The notes: generated by a model not told the origin, from the sequence alone. A stretch of 64,000 bases of DNA from Lentisalinibacter orientalis (GCF_040706535.1 NZ_JAPDRJ010000001.1:2108001-2172000), one strand, 5' to 3'. Counted from the first letter of the stretch, positions 17,157 through 26,930 are shown. Made by a program: numbers and translations.

Positions 17157-18584
17157 GTGGACGCTCCCCTCGCAAACGGCAGGGATTTCGAGACCCTCGA
17201 CGAGTGGCTGGACTGGCAGTCCGGGCTCAGCGCCGCCGAGATCGAGCTCGGCCTGGAGCGCGTGGCTCGCGTGCTCGGCGACATGGGGCTCGCTCGTCCG
17301 CCGCTGGTGATCACCGTGGGCGGCACCAACGGCAAGGGCTCGGCCGTGGCCCTGCTGGAGCACCTGGCTCGCCACGCCGGCCGCCGGCCGGGCGTCTACA
17401 CCTCGCCCCACCTCGTGCGCTACAACGAGCGCATCCGGCTCGACGGCCGCGAGGCGGACGACGACGAGATCATGTCGGCCTTCCGGCGGGTGGAGGCGGC
17501 CCGGGGCGAGGTGCCGCTGACCTATTTCGAATACGGCACGCTGGCCGCGCTGGCCGCCTTCGAGACAGCCGGCGCGGACTGCGTGCTGCTGGAGGTGGGC
17601 CTCGGCGGGCGGCTGGACGCCACCAACGCCGTGGACGCCGACGGCGTGATCATCACCAGCGTCTCCCTGGATCACGAGGAGTGGCTGGGCAGCGACGTCG
17701 AGTCGATCGGCCGGGAGAAGGCGGGCATCATGCGCCACGGTCGCCCCGCCGTCTTCGGCGGCCGGCAGCCGCCGGCCTCGGTGGCGGAGCAGGCCGCGGC
17801 GGTCGGCGCCGACCTGCGACTGGCGGACCGGGATTTCCGCGCCGTGACCCCGGACTATGGTCCGGACTATGGCCCGGTCGATGGCCCGGGCAACGGCCGC
17901 GGCGCCCGGGGCCGCTGGGACTGGGAAGGGCGCCGCATCACGCTGACCGGGCTGCCTCGGCCCGTCTTCGGCGGACCCGAGCAGATGGAGAATGCCGCCG
18001 CGGTGTTCGCGCTGCTGGAGGCGCTCGGTCTGGACGCCTGGCTGCAGCCGGACGCCGTCGCGCGCGCGCTCGAGCTGCCGGGACCCGCGGGGCGCCAGCA
18101 ACGGCTGCGGATGGGTGCGAACGGTGCGGACTGGTGGCTGGACGTGGCCCACAACGGCGCCGCCGCCCGGGCGCTCGCCGACCGTCTGGCCGCAGAACCG
18201 TCTGCCGGCACCACCTTCGCGCTGGTCGGATTGCTGGCGGACAAGGACGCGGCGGAGTTCGCCACGGCCCTGGCCGGCGTCGTCGACGAGTGGCTGGCGG
18301 TCCCGCTGGAATCCCCGCGCGGCACCCCGGTGACCGAGCTTGCGGCCACCGTCGCGAACGCGACCGGCCGGCCCTGCCGCATCGAGCCCTCGGTGGCCGC
18401 GGCGGTGGCGACGGCGCAGGCGCTGGCCGGCCCGGCCGACCGGGTCGTGGCGGCGGGCTCGTTCTATGTCGTCGGCCCGGCTCTCGAGGCGCTTCGGCTA
18501 TACTCGCCGCCGGAGCGGGAACAGCAACAACCGCTGCCGCCGGGCGGTCAGACCCGGCAAGCCGGGCCGGAGAAACGGCACTGA
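17157..18584 (+). CDS. folC: Dihydrofolate/folylpolyglutamate synthase
   Basis: About 475 residues from a GTG at 17157, chosen because the family starts shortly before the LGLERV segment; no clear Shine-Dalgarno is seen, so the start is uncertain. ATP loop GGTNGKGS, SPHLVRYNERI, and GGRLDATN typify FolC, which makes dihydrofolate and adds glutamates to folates. Longer than E. coli FolC (422) partly because of an in-frame 12-bp repeat array at 17850-17897 encoding PDYG-PDYG-PVDG-PGNG and a Gln/Pro-rich C-terminal tail. Confidence 0.95.
   Translation: MDAPLANGRDFETLDEWLDWQSGLSAAEIELGLERVARVLGDMGLARPPLVITVGGTNGKGSAVALLEHLARHAGRRPGVYTSPHLVRYNERIRLDGREADDDEIMSAFRRVEAARGEVPLTYFEYGTLAALAAFETAGADCVLLEVGLGGRLDATNAVDADGVIITSVSLDHEEWLGSDVESIGREKAGIMRHGRPAVFGGRQPPASVAEQAAAVGADLRLADRDFRAVTPDYGPDYGPVDGPGNGRGARGRWDWEGRRITLTGLPRPVFGGPEQMENAAAVFALLEALGLDAWLQPDAVARALELPGPAGRQQRLRMGANGADWWLDVAHNGAAARALADRLAAEPSAGTTFALVGLLADKDAAEFATALAGVVDEWLAVPLESPRGTPVTELAATVANATGRPCRIEPSVAAAVATAQALAGPADRVVAAGSFYVVGPALEALRLYSPPEREQQQPLPPGGQTRQAGPEKRH
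17850..17897 (+). repeat. 12-bp tandem repeat, 4 units, within folC
   Basis: Four 12-bp units of the type CCGGACTATGGY, in frame, the last two degenerate. They add a flexible PxxG loop to FolC. Part of a group of five dodecamer arrays. Confidence 0.8.
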
Positions 18585-18593
18585 CGGAACTCG

Positions 18594-18641
18594 AATGGAA
18601 ACACGAATAGCAATGCGGATAGAAATGCGGACAGAAATCCG
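18594..18641. repeat. 12-bp tandem repeat, 4 units, folC-dedD gap
   Basis: Four 12-bp units of the type RATAGAAATGCG between folC and dedD. Intergenic apart from any read-through; no recognised function. Confidence 0.75.
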
Positions 18642-18666
18642 GATGGGGGTATAGCTGCCTGTCGCC

Positions 18667-19398
18667 ATGGATCGATCGACCAAAGAACGCCTGACCGGGG
18701 CCATCGTGCTCGTCGCCGTCGCCTGGCTCGTCATCCCGGTGTTCCTCGACGGCCCGGAAGAGGAGACCGGGACGGTCCGCCAGAGCGTGGACCTGCCGGG
18801 ACAGGAGGGCCAGCCGACCCGCACCCGCCGCATCGTGCTCGATCCCCGGTCGGAGACCGTGCGCGGCGAGCAGGCCGGCGAGAAGATCACCGACCCGCCG
18901 CCGGCGACGCGAAGGCTGCCGGCGCCCGCGAGCGGCAGCGCAACGGAGGAGGCACCGGACGATGCGGTCGCAGCGGCCGAGGGAGCATCGTCGGCTGACG
19001 GCAAGGCGGACAGCCAGGCGGACCCCGAGCCCCCCCGTGCCGCTCAGGCGGACGCGCCCGATCCGGCCTCGCAGGCCGCCCGTGAACCCGAACCGGAGCC
19101 GGAACCCGAGCCGGAGACCAGGCCCGCCGCCGCGCCGGCGCAGCAGCAATCGTCCGCCGCGGCGGAGTCGCTGTGGGCGGTGCAGCTCGGCAGCTTCTCC
19201 AACGAGGAGAACGCGGAGGGCCTGGCGGCCGATCTGCGCGACCAGGGGTTCCCGGCCTTCCTCAGCCGGGTGCAGAGCGGCGGACGCACGCTGCATCGGG
19301 TGCGCGTCGGGCCGCAGGGCAGCCGCGACGAGGCGGAGAAAGTCGCCGCGGCGCTCGCGAAGGCAGGGCAGCAGGGGCAGGTGGTCACCCATCCGTGA
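18667..19398 (+). CDS. dedD: DedD-like SPOR-domain cell division protein
   Basis: 243 residues: a short cytoplasmic N-terminus, one membrane helix (about 11-28, IVLVAVAWLVIPVFL), a long Pro/Glu/Ala-rich periplasmic linker with an EPEPEPEP run, and a C-terminal SPOR domain (about 165-243, WAVQLGSFSNEENA...LHRVRVGP). SPOR domains bind denuded septal peptidoglycan. Position between folC and cvpA is that of dedD. The stop codon lies within the first unit of a 12-bp repeat array. Confidence 0.9.
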   Translation: MDRSTKERLTGAIVLVAVAWLVIPVFLDGPEEETGTVRQSVDLPGQEGQPTRTRRIVLDPRSETVRGEQAGEKITDPPPATRRLPAPASGSATEEAPDDAVAAAEGASSADGKADSQADPEPPRAAQADAPDPASQAAREPEPEPEPEPETRPAAAPAQQQSSAAAESLWAVQLGSFSNEENAEGLAADLRDQGFPAFLSRVQSGGRTLHRVRVGPQGSRDEAEKVAAALAKAGQQGQVVTHP

Positions 19399-19504
19399 TG
19401 ACGATTGTGAGTACGATCGTGATGAGGATTGTCAGTACGATCGTGATGAGGATCGTCTGTACGATCGTGATGATGATTGTGACTACAATCGTGAGGACCA
19501 TTGT
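19397..19504. repeat. 12-bp tandem repeat, 9 units, dedD-cvpA gap
   Basis: Nine consecutive 12-bp units alternating between GATGAGGATTGT-like and CAGTACGATCGT-like sequence, giving a 24-bp higher-order period. It overlaps the dedD stop and fills most of the gap to cvpA. The array is open in one forward frame and would encode Ile/Val-rich repeats, but nothing else marks it as coding. Confidence 0.9.
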
Positions 19505-19580
19505 GAGTCTGATAAACTGACCGCCCTCCGGCACAGCGCCGTCTCCGTGCCCTACTGACGATACTGAGCGAACACACGCC

Positions 19581-20147
19581 ATGGTCCCGGTCGCAGATAT
19601 CGCCATCGCCGTGCTGGTCCTGATCTCGATGATCGTCGGGGCCTGGCGCGGGTTCTTCAAGGAGGCCGTCTCCGTCATCTCCCTGGTGGTCGCCATCTGG
19701 CTCGCCTTCCAGCTCGCCCCCCTCGGCGCGAGCGTCGTGGATACGGTGGCCGGCGACTGGATCGGTTCCGACGGGCTGCAGGCCTGGATCGGACGCGGCC
19801 TGATCTTCGTGGCGGTGCTGCTCATCGGCGGCCTCGTCGGCTGGCTGATCTCAATGGTCGTGGAGGCGAGCGGCCTGAGCGGCACGGACCGGTTCCTCGG
19901 CCTCGGCTTCGGCTTCGGCCGCGGTGCGCTGCTGGCCGGCGTGCTGGCGCTCGCCGGCGGCTATCTCGGCTTCTCCCAGGACCAGTGGTGGCAGGAGTCG
20001 CGCCTGATGCCCTACGCCGAGCGCATCGGCAACGGCATCCGCATACTGGCGCCGCGGGCGCTGGAGGCGATAGACGGCATCGACGACATGGGCGGCGCGG
20101 ACGGCGACTCCCTGGAGGGGCCCGCCGGCGATGCGACCCGCCTCTGA
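19581..20147 (+). CDS. cvpA: CvpA family membrane protein
   Basis: 188 residues with about four hydrophobic segments and the family motif GAWRGFFKEAVS near the N-terminus. CvpA homologues are inner-membrane proteins first linked to colicin V production and later to envelope stress and purine regulation. Here, as in most gammaproteobacteria, it directly precedes purF (18 bases apart), so the two are probably co-transcribed. Confidence 0.93.
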   Translation: MVPVADIAIAVLVLISMIVGAWRGFFKEAVSVISLVVAIWLAFQLAPLGASVVDTVAGDWIGSDGLQAWIGRGLIFVAVLLIGGLVGWLISMVVEASGLSGTDRFLGLGFGFGRGALLAGVLALAGGYLGFSQDQWWQESRLMPYAERIGNGIRILAPRALEAIDGIDDMGGADGDSLEGPAGDATRL

Positions 20148-20165
20148 ATCGCCCGGGAGGATCTC

Positions 20166-21728
<1,563 letters not shown>

Positions 21729-21791
21729 GGCGCGGCGGCCCGTATGGACCACAGACCATAGACCTGGCCGCAGCGGCGGGAGAGCTCCGGG

Positions 21792-23024
21792 ATGAGCCAC
21801 AGATTCATGATCATCGACGCTCATCCGGAATTCCGGACACTGCTGATGCATCACATCACCACGGTCTGGCGCGACGCGGTGATCACCGAGTACGACCCCC
21901 ACGTCTCCGGCGCGCTCGCCGACACCTTCGGCGGCGCCGATCACGACGTCGTCCTGATCGGCCACCGGCTGGGCAGCATGGACGGGCTGCAGGCGCTGCG
22001 CCGCTACTGCGCGCGCCCCTCGTTCCCGCCGACCATCTTCTTCACGTCCAGCCGGGATCCGGCCGACGGCGCCCGGGCGCTGCAGTACGGCGCCCAGAGC
22101 TTCTTCCACAAATCCGATGTCGGCCATGCGGCCCTCATCGCCGCGCTGCGCCGGGCGCTCGGCTCGCGCCGCAGCCTCGCCTCCACCGACAGCCTGTTCT
22201 TCGGCGAGAGCGGCGAGGACGGCAAGGGGGGCAAGGGCGGCAGCGCGCGGGGCTACCGGCTGCGGCGCAAGATCGCCTCCGGTGACGGCTCGGCCGTATA
22301 CCTCACCGAGCACGAGGCCAGCGGCCGGGAGGTGGTGCTGAAGATCCTGCGCGAGGTCCCGGACTCCAGCGACGAAGACGAGGACGCGCTGACCCGCTTC
22401 CTGCAGGAGGCCGAGGTCATCGCCGAGCTGGACAACCCGAACATCGTGCGCATCCACGATCTGGGCATCGGCGACGATCACGCCTACATCGCCATGGAGT
22501 ATTTTCCGGCCGGCGACCTGCGCACCCGCATACGCGCCGGCATGGCGCCCGACGAGGCGCTCGACGTCGCGCGCCAGATCGCCGGCGCCCTGAAGTCCAT
22601 CCACGCCGTCGGCATCCTCCACCGCGACCTGAAGCCCGGCAACATCATGCTGCGCGAGGACGGCAGCATCGCGCTCATCGATTTCGGGCTGGCCAAGCGG
22701 CTGCGGCTGCGGGCGGAAATCACCGGCACCGGCGAGATCTTCGGCACCCCGTACTACATGAGCCCGGAGCAGGGTCACGGCCGCGACACCGACGAGCGCT
22801 CGGACCTCTACAGCCTCGGCGTCATCCTGCACGAGATGCTGACCGGCGAGAAACCGTACACCGCCGACTCCGCCATGGGCATCATCTACAAGCACGGCCA
22901 TGCGGACATCCCGCGGCTGCCGGCGGAAACCGCCGCCCTGCAGCCGCTGGTGGACGGCCTGCTGGCCAAAGACCCGGCGGATCGCTTCCAGTGCGCGGAC
23001 GAGGTGCTGGCGTGGCAGGCATGA
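21792..23024 (+). CDS. Pseudo-receiver / serine-threonine protein kinase fusion
   Basis: 410 residues. Residues 1-125 look like a response-regulator receiver: Asp9, Thr85/Ser86 and Lys107 are present, but Gly57 stands where the phosphorylated Asp should be (VVLIGHRLGSMDG). A Gly-rich linker (about 135-155) leads to a Hanks-type kinase: nucleotide loop IASGDGSAVYL, ATP Lys184 (VVLKIL), HRDLKPGN (277-284), DFG (297-299) and the GTPYYMSPEQ activation segment. The kinase should be active; the receiver probably is a sensor or interaction module that cannot be phosphorylated in the usual way. No membrane segment. The stop overlaps the miaE start, so the two are coupled. Substrate unknown. Confidence 0.9.
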   Translation: MSHRFMIIDAHPEFRTLLMHHITTVWRDAVITEYDPHVSGALADTFGGADHDVVLIGHRLGSMDGLQALRRYCARPSFPPTIFFTSSRDPADGARALQYGAQSFFHKSDVGHAALIAALRRALGSRRSLASTDSLFFGESGEDGKGGKGGSARGYRLRRKIASGDGSAVYLTEHEASGREVVLKILREVPDSSDEDEDALTRFLQEAEVIAELDNPNIVRIHDLGIGDDHAYIAMEYFPAGDLRTRIRAGMAPDEALDVARQIAGALKSIHAVGILHRDLKPGNIMLREDGSIALIDFGLAKRLRLRAEITGTGEIFGTPYYMSPEQGHGRDTDERSDLYSLGVILHEMLTGEKPYTADSAMGIIYKHGHADIPRLPAETAALQPLVDGLLAKDPADRFQCADEVLAWQA

Positions 23025-23701
23025 AGCCGGGCGGATTGGATAGCGCGCGGGATCAAGCGCGGCACAACGCGCCCGCGAACGAGCCCGTGGCCGTCCCGCA
23101 GGCGATACGCGAGTTCCTGGGCGCCGCCACGCCGGCGGCCTGGGTGGATGCCGCGGCGGCGGAGCCGGGCCTGATCCTGATGGATCACGCCAACTGCGAG
23201 CTGAAGGCGGCTTCCACCGCCATGAACCTCATCTACCGCTACCCCGAGCGCACCGACATCGGCTGGCAGATGTCCCGGCTGGCCCGGGAGGAACTCCGTC
23301 ACTACGAGCAGGTGCAGCGGCTGATGAAGCGGCTCGGTGTTACACCTCGGCCGCTGAGCGCCTCGCGCTACGCCGCCGGCCTGCGCGACGCCGCCCGCCG
23401 CCGCGATCCCGGCCGACTCACCGACCTGCTGCTCATCGGTGCCCTCATCGAGGCCCGCTCCTGCGAGCGCTTCGCGCTGCTGGCGCCGCGGCTGGAAGGG
23501 CGCATGGCGGCGCTCTACGCCGGTCTGCTGGCCTCCGAGGCACGCCACTTCGAGAACTACCTGGCACTGGCCGGGACGGGGGAAGAGACGGACGGCGTCG
23601 AGGCGCGCCTGACCGACCTGCGCGTCGTGGAGAACGAACTGGCCACATCCCCGGACACCGAACTCCGTTTCCACAGCGGCCCACCCCCGCCGACCACGTA
23701 G
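23021..23701 (+). CDS. miaE: tRNA-(ms2io6A) hydroxylase MiaE
   Basis: 226 residues from ATG 23021, which overlaps the kinase stop (ATGA). A ferritin-like diiron four-helix protein; Glu/His ligand motifs are visible in DHANCELKAAS, REELRHYEQV, EARSCERF and EARHFENY. It hydroxylates 2-methylthio-isopentenyl-adenosine at position 37 of tRNAs. The TAG stop is formed by the GTAG head of a REP repeat that begins a large compound repeat (copy 1). Confidence 0.93.
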   Translation: MKPGGLDSARDQARHNAPANEPVAVPQAIREFLGAATPAAWVDAAAAEPGLILMDHANCELKAASTAMNLIYRYPERTDIGWQMSRLAREELRHYEQVQRLMKRLGVTPRPLSASRYAAGLRDAARRRDPGRLTDLLLIGALIEARSCERFALLAPRLEGRMAALYAGLLASEARHFENYLALAGTGEETDGVEARLTDLRVVENELATSPDTELRFHSGPPPPTT

Positions 23702-24076
23702 GAGGGCCTTCAGGCCCGATTCCTTCTTTCCTGGCCGCCCTGCGGGGGTATCCATCTTGCTCCCGACAAAAGGTCGCGGCGATGGATACCCCCGCATGAC
23801 GGCCGTGCTCGCGGCGGCGTGGAGGCGCTGCCCGTCAGCTACGCTTTCTGACTGGTGCCACACTTCACGGCTACGGGCCCGCCATCGGCTGGGGCGGACT
23901 GCGGGGGTCGTCCGGACCGACTGGAGCCATGACGGCTGGAAGGAGGTCTGGCCGAAGCGAGCGAGGACAGGACGTCCGAGTGAGCGTCCACCGCAGTCCG
24001 CCCCAGCCGATGGCGGGCCAACGCCGATAGAAAGCGGCCTCCGGGCTGGCAGGATCGGGCCTGAAGGCCCTCCTAC
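23698..24076. repeat. Compound structured repeat, copy 1 (reversed relative to others)
   Basis: About 380 bp between convergent miaE and lpxH, with no gene. Bounded by inverted REP units (23698-23720, 24054-24076) with GTAG heads outward. Inside: a long hairpin around GCGGGGGTATCCAT / ATGGATACCCCCGC (23733-23804), a small hairpin of CCAGTCAG type, and a long inverted repeat GGCCCGCCATCGGCTGGGGC / its complement enclosing a conserved core that contains GGACAGGACGTCC. The REPs supply the stop codons of both neighbouring genes. Confidence 0.85.
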
Positions 24077-24795
24077 AGGACTTTCCAGCGGTAGTCGGGG
24101 CCTTCGGGGGTCCAGTGCAGCATGGTGCCCTGCTCGTACCAGTCGCCGAGGACGATGCGGGTGGCGGGGGTGCCGTCCAGGTCCAGTTCGTGCACTGCCG
24201 GGCGGTGGGTGTGGCCGTGGACGAGCGTGGTCACACCGACCTCGCGCAGGGCGGCGGCGACGGCGTCGGCGTTCACGTCCATGATGTCCTCGGCCTTGTC
24301 GACCATGGCCGCGCGGCTCTCCTCGCGGGCCTGGCCGGCCAGCGCCCGTCGTTGTTCCACCGACATCGACAGCACCTGCTGCTGCCAGGCCGGGTCACGG
24401 GACTGGCGGCGAAAGGCCTGGTACTCGACGTCGTCGGTGCAATACGCGTCGCCGTGACTGAGCAGCACCGGCGTGCCGTACAGGTCGTGGACCACCGGAT
24501 CGTCGAGCAGCGTGAAGCCCGTGCGCTCCGCGAACGTATCGCCGATCAGGAAGTCCCGGTTGCCGTGCATGAAGTAGCCGGCGACGCCGGCGTCGGTGAG
24601 CCGGCGCATGGCCGCCTGCACCTCCCGGTTGTGCTCGTCGGGATCGTCGTCGCCGATCCAGGCCTCGAACAAATCGCCCAGGATATAGAGCGCCTCCGCC
24701 TCCGCCGCCTCGGTCTCCAGAAAGCGGAAGAAGCGCTCGGTGATGTCGGGCCGGGCGGCCTGCAGGTGCAGGTCGGAGATGAACAGCTTCGTCAT
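24073..24795 (-). CDS. lpxH: UDP-2,3-diacylglucosamine diphosphatase
   Basis: 240 residues. Metallophosphoesterase with the signatures DLHL, GDLFEAW, GNRDF, SHGD and HGHTHRP. It hydrolyses UDP-2,3-diacylglucosamine to lipid X in lipid A synthesis at the inner membrane. Downstream of the cyclophilin gene (16 bases) and folD in one leftward series, as in related genomes. Its TAG stop is part of the REP that ends compound repeat copy 1. Confidence 0.97.
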   Translation of the reverse strand: MTKLFISDLHLQAARPDITERFFRFLETEAAEAEALYILGDLFEAWIGDDDPDEHNREVQAAMRRLTDAGVAGYFMHGNRDFLIGDTFAERTGFTLLDDPVVHDLYGTPVLLSHGDAYCTDDVEYQAFRRQSRDPAWQQQVLSMSVEQRRALAGQAREESRAAMVDKAEDIMDVNADAVAAALREVGVTTLVHGHTHRPAVHELDLDGTPATRIVLGDWYEQGTMLHWTPEGPDYRWKVL

Positions 24796-24811
24796 CGGAT
24801 CGCGTGCGCGG

Positions 24812-25444
24812 CTATTCCGGCGGCGTGTAGCCGGAGGGGTGATAGATCATGTCCTCGATGATTACGGGCATGGTCGGTACGTCGGCCGGGAACGGACCGC
24901 CGGCGCCGGTGGGCAGCGTGGCGATGGCGTCCACCACGTCCATGCCGTGGATCACCGAGCCGAACACGGCATAGCCCCAGCGCTCCGGCTGCGGATCCAG
25001 CTTCGGCCCGTTGTCCACCAGGTTGATGAAGAACTGCGTATTGGCGGAGTGGGGGTTGCTGGTGCGGGCCATGGCAACGGTGCCCCGCTCGTTGCTCAGG
25101 CCGTTGCCGGACTCGTTCGGGATGCTGTCGTCGGGCTCCTTCAGCTCGTACTTCGGCGTGAAGCCGCCGCCCTGGATCACGAAACCCGGCACGATGCGGT
25201 GGAAGACCAGGCCGTCGTAGAAGTCGGACTCCACGAGCGACAGGAAGTGGGCGACGGTCAGTGGCGCGCGCTTGCCGTTCAGTTCCAGCACGAACGTGCC
25301 TTCGGTGGTGCGCACCTCCACCTGCGGGAAGGAGGGCGCGTCGGCGGCGCAGGCCGCGCCGCCGGCCAGCGCCATGCCGGCGGCCAGGGCCGCCAGGGCC
25401 GCACGGGTCGCTCTGATCGGTCTCATTACAGTGGTCGCACTCAT
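24812..25444 (-). CDS. Periplasmic cyclophilin-type peptidyl-prolyl isomerase
   Basis: 210 residues from ATG 25442-25444; longer upstream reading is not cyclophilin-like. A signal peptide (about residues 1-34, ending ACA-AD) precedes the cyclophilin domain with FHRIVPGFVIQGG and the ANTQFFI motif. The signal peptide makes it PpiA-like in location although position between lpxH and folD is that usually held by ppiB. It would assist folding of periplasmic or outer-membrane proteins. Confidence 0.93.
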   Translation of the reverse strand: MSATTVMRPIRATRAALAALAAGMALAGGAACAADAPSFPQVEVRTTEGTFVLELNGKRAPLTVAHFLSLVESDFYDGLVFHRIVPGFVIQGGGFTPKYELKEPDDSIPNESGNGLSNERGTVAMARTSNPHSANTQFFINLVDNGPKLDPQPERWGYAVFGSVIHGMDVVDAIATLPTGAGGPFPADVPTMPVIIEDMIYHPSGYTPPE

Positions 25445-25506
25445 CGGGTTCCTCGTTCTCCGTTCGATGGCAGCTCGGGACGGCCGCGCCGGGCCGTCGT
25501 CAGTCG

Positions 25507-26361
25507 TCAGTCGTCGGCAGCCTCGGCGGCCGCCAGCGTGTTGTAGATCAGCATGGCCACGGTCATCGGGCCGACGCCGCCGGGCACGGGCGTGATCCAG
25601 GCGGCGCGCTCCCTGGCGGCGTCGAACTGGACGTCGCCCACCAGCCTGCCGTCCTGCTGGCGGTTGATGCCCACGTCGATCACGATCGAACCCTCGGGCA
25701 CCCAGTCGCCCGGAATCAGGCCCGGCTTGCCGACGGCGACCACCAGGATCTCGGCCCGCTCCACGTGCTCGCGCAGGTGGCGGGTGAAGCGGTGGCAGAC
25801 CGTGGTGGTGGAGCCCATCAGCAGGAATTCGAGCGCCAGCGGCCGGCCCACGTGGTTCGAGGCACCGACTATCACCACGTGCTTGCCCTTCGGATCCACG
25901 CCGATGCGACCCAGCAGCGTCACGATGCCGAAGGGCGTGCACGGGCGCAGCGTCGGGATGCGCTGGGCGAGCCTGCCGACGGTATACGGATGGAAGCCGT
26001 CCACGTCCTTGGCGGGGTCGATGCGCTCGATCACCTTCACCGCGTCGATCTGATGGGGCAGGGGCAGCTGCACCAGGATGCCGTGCACGCTCTCGTCCGC
26101 GTTCAGCTCGTCGATCAGTTCCAGCAGCGCCGCCTCGGTGGTCGTCGAGGGCAGATCGAAGTCCACCGAGCGCATGCCGGCGGCGTCGCAGGCCCTGCGC
26201 TTGTTGCGCACGTAGATCTGGGAGGCGGCGTCGTGGCCCACCAGGATCATCGCCAGCGACGGCTGGGGCTTGCCCCCGGCCATCCGCTTCTCGACCCGCT
26301 GGCGGACCTCCTCGCGGATCTCCTCCGCGATCCCCTTGCCGTCGATTATCTTCGCCGTCAT
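25507..26361 (-). CDS. folD: Methylenetetrahydrofolate dehydrogenase / cyclohydrolase
   Basis: 284 residues. Bifunctional cytosolic enzyme interconverting methylene-THF and formyl-THF. YVRNKRRACDAAG contains the catalytic Lys, VQLPLP and the PCTPFGIVTLL and GASNHVGRPLA segments are typical. First gene of the leftward folD-ppi-lpxH series; diverges from the tRNA cluster. Confidence 0.97.
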   Translation of the reverse strand: MTAKIIDGKGIAEEIREEVRQRVEKRMAGGKPQPSLAMILVGHDAASQIYVRNKRRACDAAGMRSVDFDLPSTTTEAALLELIDELNADESVHGILVQLPLPHQIDAVKVIERIDPAKDVDGFHPYTVGRLAQRIPTLRPCTPFGIVTLLGRIGVDPKGKHVVIVGASNHVGRPLALEFLLMGSTTTVCHRFTRHLREHVERAEILVVAVGKPGLIPGDWVPEGSIVIDVGINRQQDGRLVGDVQFDAARERAAWITPVPGGVGPMTVAMLIYNTLAAAEAADD

Positions 26362-26431
26362 GGCGCGCAGTTTACCCGCTAATTTCCGTGACGGTTAACT
26401 CAATTCGGCGTGGGGCCGGCCGTCTCCGGAA

Positions 26432-26461
26432 TTGGTTTCCGCTGCCGGGGTGGCGTATTAT
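26432..26461 (+). promoter_or_regulatory. Predicted promoter of the tRNA cluster
   Basis: TTGGTT (26432-26437), 18-base spacer, TATTAT (26456-26461), then a very GC-rich discriminator up to the tRNA-Pro start at 26473. A GC-rich discriminator is typical of stringently controlled stable-RNA promoters. Confidence 0.5.
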
Positions 26462-26472
26462 CGGCGCCCCGG

Positions 26473-26549
26473 CGGGGCATGGCGCAGTCTGGTAGCGCAT
26501 CTGCTTTGGGAGCAGAGGGTCGGCGGTTCGAATCCGTCTGCCCCGACCA
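26473..26549 (+). tRNA. tRNA-Pro (TGG)
   Basis: 77 nt with encoded CCA. Acceptor CGGGGCA pairs with TGCCCCG; anticodon TGG at 26507-26509; T-loop GTTCGAATC. First of four clustered tRNAs. Confidence 0.97.
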
Positions 26550-26588
26550 AGTGATCGTGGTTCGGAGAATGTCTATCGAGTAAACGAC

Positions 26589-26891
26589 GCGCCCGTAGCT
26601 CAATCGGATAGAGCATCGGCCTTTGAGTGAGGAGCCTGCAGCGGGAAACGGAACCGCTGCAGTGGACCGCACCGTAACGGGGAAACCTTAACAGGTAGTG
26701 CTGATGGCAATCCCGTGGAAACCTGCATAGTTCAGCCCCTGGACGTCGCGGGGCTCCGTAGAGACTATACGTGCGGCGCCTGAGACGGCGAAGAGATAGT
26801 CCAGACCACAAACCCGCGTTGCGGGGCCGCGAAAGCGGTAGCTGGTAAGCTAAGCCGAGGGTTGCAGGTTCGAGTCCTGCCGGGCGCGCCA
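26589..26891 (+). tRNA. tRNA-Arg (TCT) interrupted by a group I intron
   Basis: Two exons, 26589-26623 and 26850-26891, join into a 77-nt tRNA with encoded CCA. Acceptor GCGCCCG / CGGGCGC, D-arm with G18-G19-A20, anticodon stem TCGGC / GCCGA and T-arm GCAGG / CCTGC all pair. Splicing after T26623 gives the anticodon loop CTTCTAA, anticodon TCT. The body resembles the bacterial tRNA-Arg(TCT), including A20, an arginine identity base. A cut one base later would give TTT (Lys), but the body and the intron P1 pairing both favour TCT. Confidence 0.93.
26624..26849 (+). ncRNA. Group I self-splicing intron in tRNA-Arg(TCT)
   Basis: 226 nt without an open reading frame for a homing endonuclease. P1: exon CCTT (26620-26623) pairs with GAGG (26629-26632), with the expected U-G wobble at the 5' splice site. 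P2: CTGCAGCGG / CCGCTGCAG (26636-26662). Core: GGGGAAACCTTAAC (J3/4-P4 region), R element GTAGAGACTATACG (26758-26771) and S element AAGAGATAGTCC (26791-26802), pairing as P7 through GACTA / TAGTC. P9-type hairpins include CCGC-GAAA-GCGG. The intron ends in G26849 as required. The core resembles the small IC3-type introns of bacterial tRNAs such as the Azoarcus tRNA-Ile intron. Confidence 0.93.
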
Positions 26892-26930
26892 AGTCGGAAA
26901 TTACGGGTTATAATGCCCGGCTGGAACAAT

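Noticed and set aside
19173..19520. Open frame through the 19397 dodecamer array
   Set aside because: It starts inside dedD in another frame and is kept open only by the repeat.
26589..26891. Reading the split tRNA as tRNA-Lys(TTT)
   Set aside because: It needs a cut after T26624, which spoils the P1 U-G pair, and the body is arginine-type with A20.
26458..26892. Open frames across the tRNA cluster
   Set aside because: They overlap tRNAs and the intron and show no protein features; no homing endonuclease is present.
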